Positions 28,023 to 35,478 of a stretch of DNA of 64,000 nucleotides are shown in pieces. Numbering within the stretch: the first letter of the stretch is position 1; each line of letters starts with the position of its first letter. The stretch lies in NCBI GenBank assembly GCA_009929315.1, contig SAAS01000002.1, forward strand, positions 124,001 to 188,000, read 5' to 3'. Origin of the DNA: Clostridia bacterium (GTDB taxonomy: Bacteria > Bacillota > Clostridia > Oscillospirales > Oscillospiraceae). The notes below the pieces were generated by a model. That model had not been told where the DNA came from, did no database searches, and worked only from the letters and a program-made list of their open reading frames with translations. Both the position numbers and the translations under genes were made by a program.

Positions 28023-28748
28023 TTATCTCGTTCTTGCGGAAGCCTTCTGCGGGTTGACCCTTGCGGAAGCCTTCTGCGGGTTGACGCTGATGCCGGCTGC
28101 GGCGCCCTTGGCCTTAACATTCTTCACTGTGTTCTTCAGATACACAATACCGCCCTTGGGGCCGGGGATTGCGCCGCGAACAACAATCATGTTCAGCTCG
28201 GGGTCTACTTTAACAACATCAAGGTTCTGAACTGTAACCTGCTCGGCGCCCATGTGTCCCGCACCGATTTTTCCCGGGAATATTCTTGAAGGGTCAGTGC
28301 CCGAGCCCATGGAGCCCGCATGACGGTGAACAGGTCCGCCGCCGTGGGTCATAGGTGTTCTATGTGCGCCCCAGCGCTTGATAACACCGGCATAGCCCTT
28401 GCCCTTGGAGATTCCGGTAACATCGACCTTGTCGCCCTCTGCAAAAACAGCAGCGGTGACAACATCGCCGACATTGAGAGAAGCGCAGTCTTCAAGACGG
28501 AACTCCTTGAGATACTTCTTTAGTGAAACGCCTGCTTTTTCAAGGTGACCCTTTTCAGGCTTGGAAAGCTTGCGCTCGGCCTGATCCTGATAGCCGAATT
28601 GAACGGAAGTGTAGCCTTCCTTATCGGGGTTTTTCTTCTGGACAACGACGCAGGGTCCCGCTTCAATAACGGTTACCGGAACGACTTTGCCCGCTTCATC
28701 GAAGATCTGCGTCATGCCGACCTTTTTGCCGATGATAGCTTTTTTCAT
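28023..28748 (-). CDS. rplC: 50S ribosomal protein L3 with duplicated C-terminal tail
   Basis: 241 residues. N-terminal [20 protein letters not shown] and central [20 protein letters not shown] are standard. The C-terminus ends with two near-identical nonapeptides, VNPQKASAR followed by VNPQKASAR then TR, encoded by a 27-bp direct repeat at 28033-28059 and 28060-28086. The duplication adds 9 residues to the usual tail. Confidence 0.96.
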   Translation of the reverse strand: MKKAIIGKKVGMTQIFDEAGKVVPVTVIEAGPCVVVQKKNPDKEGYTSVQFGYQDQAERKLSKPEKGHLEKAGVSLKKYLKEFRLEDCASLNVGDVVTAAVFAEGDKVDVTGISKGKGYAGVIKRWGAHRTPMTHGGGPVHRHAGSMGSGTDPSRIFPGKIGAGHMGAEQVTVQNLDVVKVDPELNMIVVRGAIPGPKGGIVYLKNTVKNVKAKGAAAGISVNPQKASARVNPQKASARTR

Positions 28749-28912
28749 ATTATTTCCTCCTTATAGGTTATTGGTCAACTCGCGTAACGACCACCGTAAA
28801 CGGCTCTGTCTTCAGAGGCTGTTGACTTGACCCTGTCCGTCCACGCAAGTAACGGACAATCGGGTTTTTTACTGATTCTTCAAGTGCTTCGCGACATAAT
28901 TACATGCAGCAA
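28749..28912 (-). other. Structured spacer between rpsJ and rplC
   Basis: 164 nt, long for this junction. Inverted repeats: GTCAAC/GTTGAC (28774-28779, 28821-28826) enclosing CTCTG/CAGAG (28804-28808, 28813-28817), and TGTCCGT/ACGGACA (28834-28840, 28852-28858). No gene is seen. An rplC ribosome site (GGAGG) is at its downstream end. Confidence 0.5.
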
Positions 28913-29230
28913 TTAGAGCTTCATTTCAATTTCAACGCCTGCGGGTAATTCCAGCGACATAAGAGCCTCGACGGTTTTCTGAGTCGGGTTCATGATGTCG
29001 ATCAGGCGCATGTGTGTGCGGCGCTCGAACTGCTCGCGGCTGTCCTTATATTTATGAACAGCGCGCAGGATGGTGATAACTTCTCTCTTGGTGGGAAGAG
29101 GGATCGGGCCGGAGACCTTAGCTTCCGTGCGTTTAGCGGTTTCAACTATCTTTTCCGCCGCCTTGTCGATTAGCTGATGGTCATAAGCCTTGAGTCTGAT
29201 GCGAATCATTTTTTTGTTGGATGCTGCCAT
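28913..29230 (-). CDS. rpsJ: 30S ribosomal protein S10 (NusE)
   Basis: 105 residues. [20 protein letters not shown] and [20 protein letters not shown] are the family signatures. Besides its ribosomal role, S10 acts as NusE in transcription antitermination. First gene of the operon. Confidence 0.97.
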   Translation of the reverse strand: MAASNKKMIRIRLKAYDHQLIDKAAEKIVETAKRTEAKVSGPIPLPTKREVITILRAVHKYKDSREQFERRTHMRLIDIMNPTQKTVEALMSLELPAGVEIEMKL

Positions 29231-29575
29231 TATTTTTCCTCCTGAACGTTAGTTCTCCGGCGGTTTGGGCTCCGCCGGCTAAATTATACGTTCGGCGAGA
29301 AGTTTTCCTGTACACTTTGCCGTGCGTATCAGACCTTGTCCGAAAAACAAACCGGATCTTTGTCCGGTTCAGATTCCGTACAAACGATATACGCGTGCAG
29401 CAGAAACGTTCTCAACCGCCCGATTATTGCCGAATGTATCGGCAGCGGACATACTCCACGAAAGTTACCGGATGGTCTTCACATTCAAATCCTTGATTTT
29501 ACAGTGAATCCGGTCCGCAATCTCCCGCTTCATCGCATTTTTGCGCAATTAGGGCGCAACTACCCCAATAGGCGC
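29231..29575 (-). other. 5' leader of the S10 operon
   Basis: About 345 nt of transcribed leader before rpsJ. Hairpins seen include CCGGCGG/CCGCCGG just before the AGGAGG ribosome site and AACCGGA/TCCGGTT (about 29350-29370). No coding sequence recognised; candidate site for autogenous control. Confidence 0.5.
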
Positions 29576-29581
29576 TTCGTT

Positions 29582-29610
29582 AGAATATCAGATAATTCTC
29601 CCTCTGTCAA
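29582..29610 (-). promoter_or_regulatory. S10 operon promoter
   Basis: On the minus strand: consensus TTGACA (29605-29610), 17 bp, TATTCT (29582-29587). Strong sigma-A type promoter, placed upstream of the S10-spc-alpha operon. Confidence 0.88.
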
Positions 29611-29724
29611 GAGTAATTTGCATTTTTCCGTACACTATTTCGCAGCCTTCCACCTGATGCGCAAATAACGGCAAATCCTCTCCGGAAAGCTCGCTTTTAT
29701 GTTTAATATTGCGCTAAACAGGAT

Positions 29725-29757
29725 AAAAAGGGAGCGGAAATCCGCTCCCTTTTTATT
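29725..29757 (-). terminator. Intrinsic terminator after the SLH-peptidase gene
   Basis: AAAAAGGGAGCGGA (29725-29738), AA loop, complement 29741-29754; symmetric A/T runs on both sides so it can act on either strand. It separates the SLH-peptidase region from the S10 promoter. Confidence 0.8.
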
Positions 29758-29770
29758 ATGATGTATCGCT

Positions 29771-29892
29771 TTTTAGCCGCCTGAGGCGAGTATCGAGAAA
29801 TGCATATAATCCGCGGCGGTGCTTAAGCCCTGACCGCCCTTCCCGAGCACAGCTCGGAAAGGAAATGATTTAACGGGCTGGGGCGGTGCTTT
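29771..29892 (-). pseudogene. Decayed duplicate of the M15-peptidase 3' end
   Basis: About 70 bp at 29771-29840 repeat the last 70 bp of the upstream gene (29892-29960) with few changes, at an offset of 121 bp. Translated in the matching frame it ends TAADYMHFSILASGG, the same C-terminus including the His motif. No start or body is present, so it is a remnant of a tandem copy. Confidence 0.75.
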
Positions 29893-29893
29893 T

Positions 29894-31141
29894 TTAGCCG
29901 CCTGAGGCGAGTATCGAGAAATGCATGTAATCCGCGGCTGTGCTCCAACCCTGACCGCCCCAGCCCCAACCATACATGGCGAAGGCTTTGACGACGCTTC
30001 CGTTGGGCTGTATGCAGTAGGGACTTGTGCCGTTCTTGTAGCAGAAACTTCCCACCTGCTGTCCGGTTTTATAGTTGATATAGTAATTTTCAACCGGATT
30101 GATGTCAATTGCGCAGCCCCAGCTGTGTCGCATGGTATCCGAAGTTCGGAATCCTCCGAGCGCGTGTATCGGGAATTTTTCCGTATCGTTATATATGTAA
30201 TCGAATATCGCCTTGACCTCGCGGGCAACCACCGCGTTTACCTGCAGTGACCATGTCCGAGTATATTTTGTCCCGCTTGAATTTATATCCCAAGTCTTAA
30301 CCGTAACCGAAACAATATGCGTGCCTGTATTGTCCCCGCTCGAGAAGTAGGCCTTGTTTGCATCTCCGAAGAGAGCTTCATGGCGCTGGGCGTTGGTCAT
30401 GGTTCTGTACTGTATGGCAAAAGGTGTAAAGCTCGTGTCATACACAACCTCTTTTTGAACCGCCCAGCTTATAGACTTTCTCGCCGAGCTCCACGCCAGG
30501 CGCACAATTACTGCCACCGCTTCCGAACGCTTGAGGTTTGATACGCCCCAAAAATAGGAGTCAGCGTCACCCGTCAGTATACCCTTGCCGTAGCACTGCT
30601 CCACCGCGCTTCGATAACTCTGATCCATTCCGTTATAGTCACCAATATGGTTTGCAAAGCTGTCTGCAGTATCCTTGAGTGTCATCGGGTTTTCGTAAAA
30701 AGCCATGTAGAGCACCGAATTGACCAGAAATGCCATTTCATAACGTGAAATGGGTGTATCAAGCGACTTTGCCGTGCACGGGAATAGAGTGCCGTTGCTG
30801 TTATATCCCGTTGACACTTCAAGGAGCCCGTTGTCATTCATAGCATTCCAGTCGCCTTCCGCCCAATGAATGCCTTTTGAGGGCGTGGCAGTCCATATTT
30901 CCGCGACTGTAACAAGCATGTGAATAAATTCACCGCGTGTCAGCGTATTGTCAGGTTTGAAAGTGCCGTCCGGATAGCCGTTTACTATTCCCACGCTTGT
31001 AAGCTTCGTAAGGTCGCTTAAATACCATGCGTCGCCGGGAACATCGCTAAAGGAGCTTGCCGCCCGTGCCGAAATCGGCACCTGCACAAGCAGCGCTAAC
31101 ATCATTATAAGCAATGCGGCTCTTTTAAACACTTTTTTCAT
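29894..31141 (-). CDS. SLH-domain D,D-peptidase-like protein (M15 family)
   Basis: Exported cell-wall enzyme. Signal peptide 1-27 (ends ARA). Two to three S-layer homology domains (about 28-85, 88-150, 155-220) that should hold the protein to cell-wall polymer. C-terminal M15 (VanY/D-Ala-D-Ala carboxypeptidase-like) domain with metal ligands H339 and D346 in HSWGCAIDINP and H407 in DYMHFS. Probably trims peptidoglycan stem peptides or degrades foreign wall. Substrate unproven. Confidence 0.87.
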   Translation of the reverse strand: MKKVFKRAALLIMMLALLVQVPISARAASSFSDVPGDAWYLSDLTKLTSVGIVNGYPDGTFKPDNTLTRGEFIHMLVTVAEIWTATPSKGIHWAEGDWNAMNDNGLLEVSTGYNSNGTLFPCTAKSLDTPISRYEMAFLVNSVLYMAFYENPMTLKDTADSFANHIGDYNGMDQSYRSAVEQCYGKGILTGDADSYFWGVSNLKRSEAVAVIVRLAWSSARKSISWAVQKEVVYDTSFTPFAIQYRTMTNAQRHEALFGDANKAYFSSGDNTGTHIVSVTVKTWDINSSGTKYTRTWSLQVNAVVAREVKAIFDYIYNDTEKFPIHALGGFRTSDTMRHSWGCAIDINPVENYYINYKTGQQVGSFCYKNGTSPYCIQPNGSVVKAFAMYGWGWGGQGWSTAADYMHFSILASGG

Positions 31142-31201
31142 AACTTACCTCTTTGACCTTTGTATAATGCAGAGCAACTATTATATGTATATTCGCCCGA
31201 G

Positions 31202-32083
31202 CTAATCGTTTTCCTTTTCAATCAGCCGTACAAACAGCGGTATTGATGGGTTTTCGTTGTCCTTTCGCCAAAAAGCGACAACATCAAAGCGTGTGTCAAC
31301 ATCCTCAATCTCTAAAATGGCGCAGTTTTCGCCGTATTCACGCGCCAGCGGGTACGGAACAAGCGAAATCCCGTTTCCGCTGCGAACCTGCAAGAACAGC
31401 GATTCCAAGGTCGGCACAGAAAAAACCTCACCCCCGGTTCTGCCCTCTAAAATGATCTCCTCCAGGTTTCGTGTAAAGCCGCTTCTCTGCTCGCCCACGC
31501 CCACATAGCTTTCATCCCGCAGCTGAGCGGCACGAACCGTTTTTTGCTGCGCCAGCGGATGCTCCCGCGAAACAACAACACAGTATCTCTCCCTCGCTAC
31601 CCGACGAAACTCAAAGCTGTCAGTTTCTTTAGGCAGGGCGTAGGAAAAGGTGATTCCAAAATCCGCCTCTTTTCGGCTTACGAGTCTGAAAATCTCCGAG
31701 AGCTCATGGTGGTATATTCCCAAGACGATTTCGGGATAAAGTGATACAAATTCGCTGTATACACGGCTTAACTCCGAGGAGCTCAGCTTAACACTGGCAA
31801 CCGAAATCTCTCCCGTGCCGCCGCTTCCCGCGGCGTTAACCGCTGCTTCGAGTTCCTCCGCCTTTTTCAGCAGAAGCTGTCCCTGTCGAAACAGAAGACT
31901 TCCCGCGGCGGTCAGCTTTATACCGCGGCTGTCGCGGCATAGCAGTTTCACATTCAGACTGTCCTCAAGCGCCGAAACATTTCTGCTCGTTGTGGAGTGG
32001 CTGATGTACATCGATTCCGCAGCTCTTGTAAAGCTGCCGTGCTCCACAACGGAAATGAATATTCTCAGCTGTTCAAAATCCAC
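31202..32083 (-). CDS. LysR-family transcriptional regulator
   Basis: 293 residues. N-terminal winged HTH (1-60) with MDFEQLRIFISVVEHGSFTR and the recognition region SHSTTSRNVSALEDSLNVKL. C-terminal periplasmic-binding-like effector domain (about 90-290). GTG start. The effector and targets are unknown; the neighbouring cytidine deaminase and peptide-binding lipoprotein on the same strand are not obviously co-regulated. Confidence 0.9.
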   Translation of the reverse strand: MDFEQLRIFISVVEHGSFTRAAESMYISHSTTSRNVSALEDSLNVKLLCRDSRGIKLTAAGSLLFRQGQLLLKKAEELEAAVNAAGSGGTGEISVASVKLSSSELSRVYSEFVSLYPEIVLGIYHHELSEIFRLVSRKEADFGITFSYALPKETDSFEFRRVARERYCVVVSREHPLAQQKTVRAAQLRDESYVGVGEQRSGFTRNLEEIILEGRTGGEVFSVPTLESLFLQVRSGNGISLVPYPLAREYGENCAILEIEDVDTRFDVVAFWRKDNENPSIPLFVRLIEKEND

Positions 32084-32124
32084 CTAAATTGTCCATTCCC
32101 TTCCGAAAAGAAATTACGGTAAAA

Positions 32125-32517
32125 TCAGAAATCGCGCAGCTTAAAAGGATGCGGCATGAGCGCCTTCATTTTATAGCTCACATAGCCGCCCGAAGCCTTG
32201 GCGCAAAGCACTTCCATCTCCTGCGAAAAAAACTCGCTCATCACCTGACGGCAGGCACCGCAGGGCATGCAATAATCCTCGCTTTCGCCGTAAATCGCGA
32301 TGCGGTAAAAATTCTTCTCGCCCTCGCTCAGCGCCTTGTATATCGCCACTCTTTCGGCGCACATGGTACTGCCCAAAGCACCGTTTTCAATGTTGCAGCC
32401 TGTAAACACGCGTCCGCTTTCACATTCGAGCGCGGCGCCCACCTTGAATCTCGAATATGGCGCATAAGCTTTTTCGGAGGCTTCCTTTGCCAGATTTAGC
32501 AGTTCTCTGTCGTTCAT
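32125..32517 (-). CDS. cdd: Cytidine deaminase
   Basis: 130 residues, homotetrameric type. Zinc site: catalytic C-A-E motif in TMCAERVAIY and the C-x2-C motif in PCGACRQVM. It deaminates cytidine and deoxycytidine for pyrimidine salvage. ATG with a GGGAG site. About 18 nt after the upstream lipoprotein gene, so possibly co-transcribed. Confidence 0.94.
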   Translation of the reverse strand: MNDRELLNLAKEASEKAYAPYSRFKVGAALECESGRVFTGCNIENGALGSTMCAERVAIYKALSEGEKNFYRIAIYGESEDYCMPCGACRQVMSEFFSQEMEVLCAKASGGYVSYKMKALMPHPFKLRDF

Positions 32518-32535
32518 AGTAAAACTCCCTCTCTG

Positions 32536-34122
32536 TCAGTCCGTGTTTATCTCCCAGTTCTCAATGCCGTTAAAAACATTGTCCTTTGTCGGTTTCATGC
32601 CCGAAACCACACCTCTGTGCGTAATGACCTGCTGTTTTTCAAAGCAAATCGGCACGATAGGCGCGGTGTCGGTAATATACTTAAACATAAGGTCGACGGT
32701 CTTTTGTCTGCCCTCTTCACCGCAGGCCATATAGTCATTTACATGCTGTTCCAAAACGGAATCGGAAAACTTTCCGTAATTAAGACTTTGGTCTTCAAAC
32801 AAAAGCGGCCTTAGAGAGAAATCGTTTCCGAGCTTAACCTCGGCATAATACATATCAAACTCGCCCGCTGTCAGCGCTGCGAGGTATTCGTCCCACGAAA
32901 GCTGTCGCAAATTGACGGTTATTCCCATGTTTGTCAGGTTATCCGCGATGGACTGGGCGGCCTGAACCTTTGAGGGGCTGTCGCTGCAAACAATGAAGTC
33001 TATATTTATCTCAACGGGTATTCCCGTTATCATAATTTCTCTCAAATCGTCGTCATCATAATCCTGAACCTCCGCCGCGTCGAAGGCCTCTTCGCTTTTC
33101 TTAACGGAATAGGAGATGATATCGGAATACGCGTCGTTATATAACGCGCAGGTCGGATTCATCGGAAGCGTTGCTGCGGAGGCGGCTCCGCCCATAAAAT
33201 CGGTCACTATGTGTTCTCTGTCGACAACATAGGTCATCGCCTTTCGGCAAAGTGTATTTGAAAAGAAACGGCTTGAGCTGTTAAATCCCAGATAGTGCAT
33301 ATTTGTGGTCGGGTAATAGCGAATCTCGTTAGCCGAACCGTAGCCGAGATTAAAAAAGCCTGTGGGGTCGTTTGTAACAAGGTCAATTTCAGAATTTTCG
33401 AAGGCAGTTATAACCTCTTCCGTTTCCTTGACTTCTTTTAAGTAAATAGTGTCGATAGGAAGCTTCGCGGCATTTTTATGTCCGGAAAAAGCAGTCAGCT
33501 TCGTATATTCCTCGTCCGGCATATACGGACCGGTTCCCAAAGGTGCATAGTCGTCGATAGTACCGTATTTTATCACCGGAATATCGAGAAGAGCCGGAAA
33601 CTGTGTGTTGACGTCATTGAGATTTATTATAAGAAGGCTGTCGTCCATAGCGCTTACGCCCATTATGGACTTTAATCTCGCCGAGAACTGCGGGCTGCGC
33701 ATCGCCCGCTGAATAGAATAGGAAACATCTGTTGCGGTCAGGGTCGTGCCGTCCCAGAATTTCACCGAGGTATCGACATAGAAATACCAAGCCTTGCCGT
33801 CATCGCTATTATAGCTTGTCAAAAGGTTCGGAGTCACCGTGAAGCTGTCGTCCAGTGAAAATATCGTGTCGTACATTAGCTGAGTGCAAAGAATATTTGA
33901 AGCGTTAGTCGTTGTGAAGGGATTAAAACTGTATTCTTTATTGCAGTTAAGCGTGAACACATTGTCGGCTTTGTAGTAGTCCATCAAATCCGTCTGCACT
34001 CCCGAGCTTTCGGGAATCGGGGTTTCCCCCTCCTTTTCGCTTGTCCCGCAGCCGGAAAAAACACTCAAAACGAGGGATAAAGTCAGGCACAAAAGAAGGA
34101 GTTTTTTTGTTGTTGCTGCCAT
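32536..34122 (-). CDS. Peptide-type ABC transporter substrate-binding lipoprotein
   Basis: 528 residues, SBP family 5 (OppA/DppA-like). Lipoprotein signal with lipobox VFSGC (Cys about 25). Contains the family region DDGKAWYFYVDTSVKFWDGT and TATDVSYSIQRAM. No permease or ATPase gene lies next to it, so it may serve a transporter encoded elsewhere. Ligand unknown. Confidence 0.88.
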   Translation of the reverse strand: MAATTKKLLLLCLTLSLVLSVFSGCGTSEKEGETPIPESSGVQTDLMDYYKADNVFTLNCNKEYSFNPFTTTNASNILCTQLMYDTIFSLDDSFTVTPNLLTSYNSDDGKAWYFYVDTSVKFWDGTTLTATDVSYSIQRAMRSPQFSARLKSIMGVSAMDDSLLIINLNDVNTQFPALLDIPVIKYGTIDDYAPLGTGPYMPDEEYTKLTAFSGHKNAAKLPIDTIYLKEVKETEEVITAFENSEIDLVTNDPTGFFNLGYGSANEIRYYPTTNMHYLGFNSSSRFFSNTLCRKAMTYVVDREHIVTDFMGGAASAATLPMNPTCALYNDAYSDIISYSVKKSEEAFDAAEVQDYDDDDLREIMITGIPVEINIDFIVCSDSPSKVQAAQSIADNLTNMGITVNLRQLSWDEYLAALTAGEFDMYYAEVKLGNDFSLRPLLFEDQSLNYGKFSDSVLEQHVNDYMACGEEGRQKTVDLMFKYITDTAPIVPICFEKQQVITHRGVVSGMKPTKDNVFNGIENWEINTD

Positions 34123-34145
34123 AATAGTATCCTTTCTTTGTCCGC

Positions 34146-34955
34146 TCAGGAAACGACAATTACCGCCGCCTGAGAACCTCGTTCACCCTTTGTGGCCCTG
34201 TGGGACCAATATTTATCGCTGTTGCAGGAGGTACATTCGTCGCTCACAGAAATGTTCCCGCTCTTTAAACCGAGCTGCAACAGCCGCTTTCTGCAGGTTT
34301 CTTTGAGGTCAACCATAAATTTTCCCGTATCGCCGACGGCAAAATAAGCGTCCCCGCAGTCCCCGCCCAGCAACTTTTCGATGGCCTCGGGAACCTCGGC
34401 ATCCGTTTCGTAGCAGCACATTTCAATCCCCGGGCCGATAGCCGCACAAACATTTTCCGCTTGAGCACCAAGCTCCGTCATTTTTGCAATTGCAACGCTC
34501 AGAATGTCCGCAACCGTGCTCCGCCAGCCGCAGTGGATGGCTCCCGCGACTCCCGCGACGGGGTCGCAGAGCAAAACCGGAATGCAGTCCGCCGTGAAGC
34601 AAAACAGCGGCAGCCCTTTTACTTTAGTTACTATCCCGTCCGCCTCATAGGCAAAAGGAGTGTAAAGCTCGCGCCGATCCTCGTCTGTCACAATGCGAAC
34701 ATCTGTTTTATGCACCTGCTTTGTGAAACAGGGCTTCTGCTCGGGCAGTCCCAGCGCCTCAAATACTCTATTATAGTTTTCCCTGACGTTCTCCTCGGTA
34801 TCGCCTCTGTTTTCTCCGAGATTAAGACTGTCAAGGTATCCTTCGGAAACTCCGCCCCATCTTGTCGTAAAGCCGTGTGTGAAGGGAATTGTCGGCGCCG
34901 TCATAAACACAAGCCCCTTGTAGCTCATTTCCGCGAAAGGCTTAGAAAATTCCAA
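34146..34955 (-). CDS. pgeF: PgeF/YfiH-family protein (multicopper-oxidase-like fold)
   Basis: About 270 residues of the DUF152 family, once called polyphenol oxidase; PgeF of E. coli edits peptidoglycan precursors. Motifs: FTTRWGGVSEG, CFTADCIPVLLCDP and AGAIHCGWRSTVADIL, the metal-binding Cys/His region. I prefer a TTG start at 34955 because AAAGGAG lies just upstream; an ATG at 34982 lacks a site. Confidence 0.85.
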   Translation of the reverse strand: MEFSKPFAEMSYKGLVFMTAPTIPFTHGFTTRWGGVSEGYLDSLNLGENRGDTEENVRENYNRVFEALGLPEQKPCFTKQVHKTDVRIVTDEDRRELYTPFAYEADGIVTKVKGLPLFCFTADCIPVLLCDPVAGVAGAIHCGWRSTVADILSVAIAKMTELGAQAENVCAAIGPGIEMCCYETDAEVPEAIEKLLGGDCGDAYFAVGDTGKFMVDLKETCRKRLLQLGLKSGNISVSDECTSCNSDKYWSHRATKGERGSQAAVIVVS

Positions 34956-34984
34956 TGTTATTGCTCCTTTATATTTTGCCATTG

Positions 34985-35460
34985 CAAGCCGATGGGCTTG
35001 TTTGCTATGCTAACAACCGTTTCTCTTTTCCGCGTCGGAAAGAGAAATGGTTTTTAGCAATTTCCGTAGAGAAAAGACGTGGCAGAAACCTTAGGGTCAA
35101 GCTGCCTTCTTCCCGATGTACGGGTGACCGTGCTTTTGGTGCAGTGGGCTTACTTAATTCTCCGTACTCTTCACCGCTCAGCAAAGATACGTTACCTTAA
35201 ATTATCGGACAAAAGACTGAGACTCGCTGTTTGCAGGACGGGGTAATATGCCTGCGCACAAAGTGTTCTTCTGTGGCTTGTGCTGATGGCTTAGGAGGGG
35301 TTTCCAAAGGGGGCGGCTTTGTGAAAAGCCCCCTTTGGCGTTTCTTCTTTGAAATTGAAAATCGTTTCTTCTTTCCGTAAAGAAGAAATGATTTTCGGCC
35401 TTAACAAGCAAAGTTTGTTAGAAAAGAAAGAAATGGTTTTCGGTCTTACCGTATTCTTAG
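34985..35460. repeat. Palindromic intergenic repeats between secA and pgeF
   Basis: Gene-free stretch packed with inverted repeats: CAAGCC/GGGCTTG (34985-35000); CCGTTTCTCTTT/AAAGAGAAATGG (35037-35070 region); CCAAAGGG/CCCTTTGG with inner GGCTTT/AAAGCC (35304-35338); and an 18-bp arm pair GAAAATCGTTTCTTCTTT/AAAGAAGAAATGATTTTC (35357-35396). The second and fourth hairpins share sequence, and partial arms recur near 35340 and 35425. They resemble a family of palindromic elements. Confidence 0.7.
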
Positions 35461-35478
35461 AATGCCAAACTCAACAAG

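Noticed and set aside
29773..30228. Second long frame over the 3' end of the SLH-peptidase gene
   Set aside because: Only its last part resembles protein, as a copy of the peptidase tail; the rest is an out-of-phase shadow.
31141..31201. CtsR site before the SLH-peptidase gene
   Set aside because: A single AGGTCAAA half-site is seen; the tandem heptad arrangement is missing.
34985..35460. CRISPR array in the secA-pgeF gap
   Set aside because: Repeats are palindromic and irregularly spaced with differing sequence; no regular repeat-spacer pattern or cas gene.
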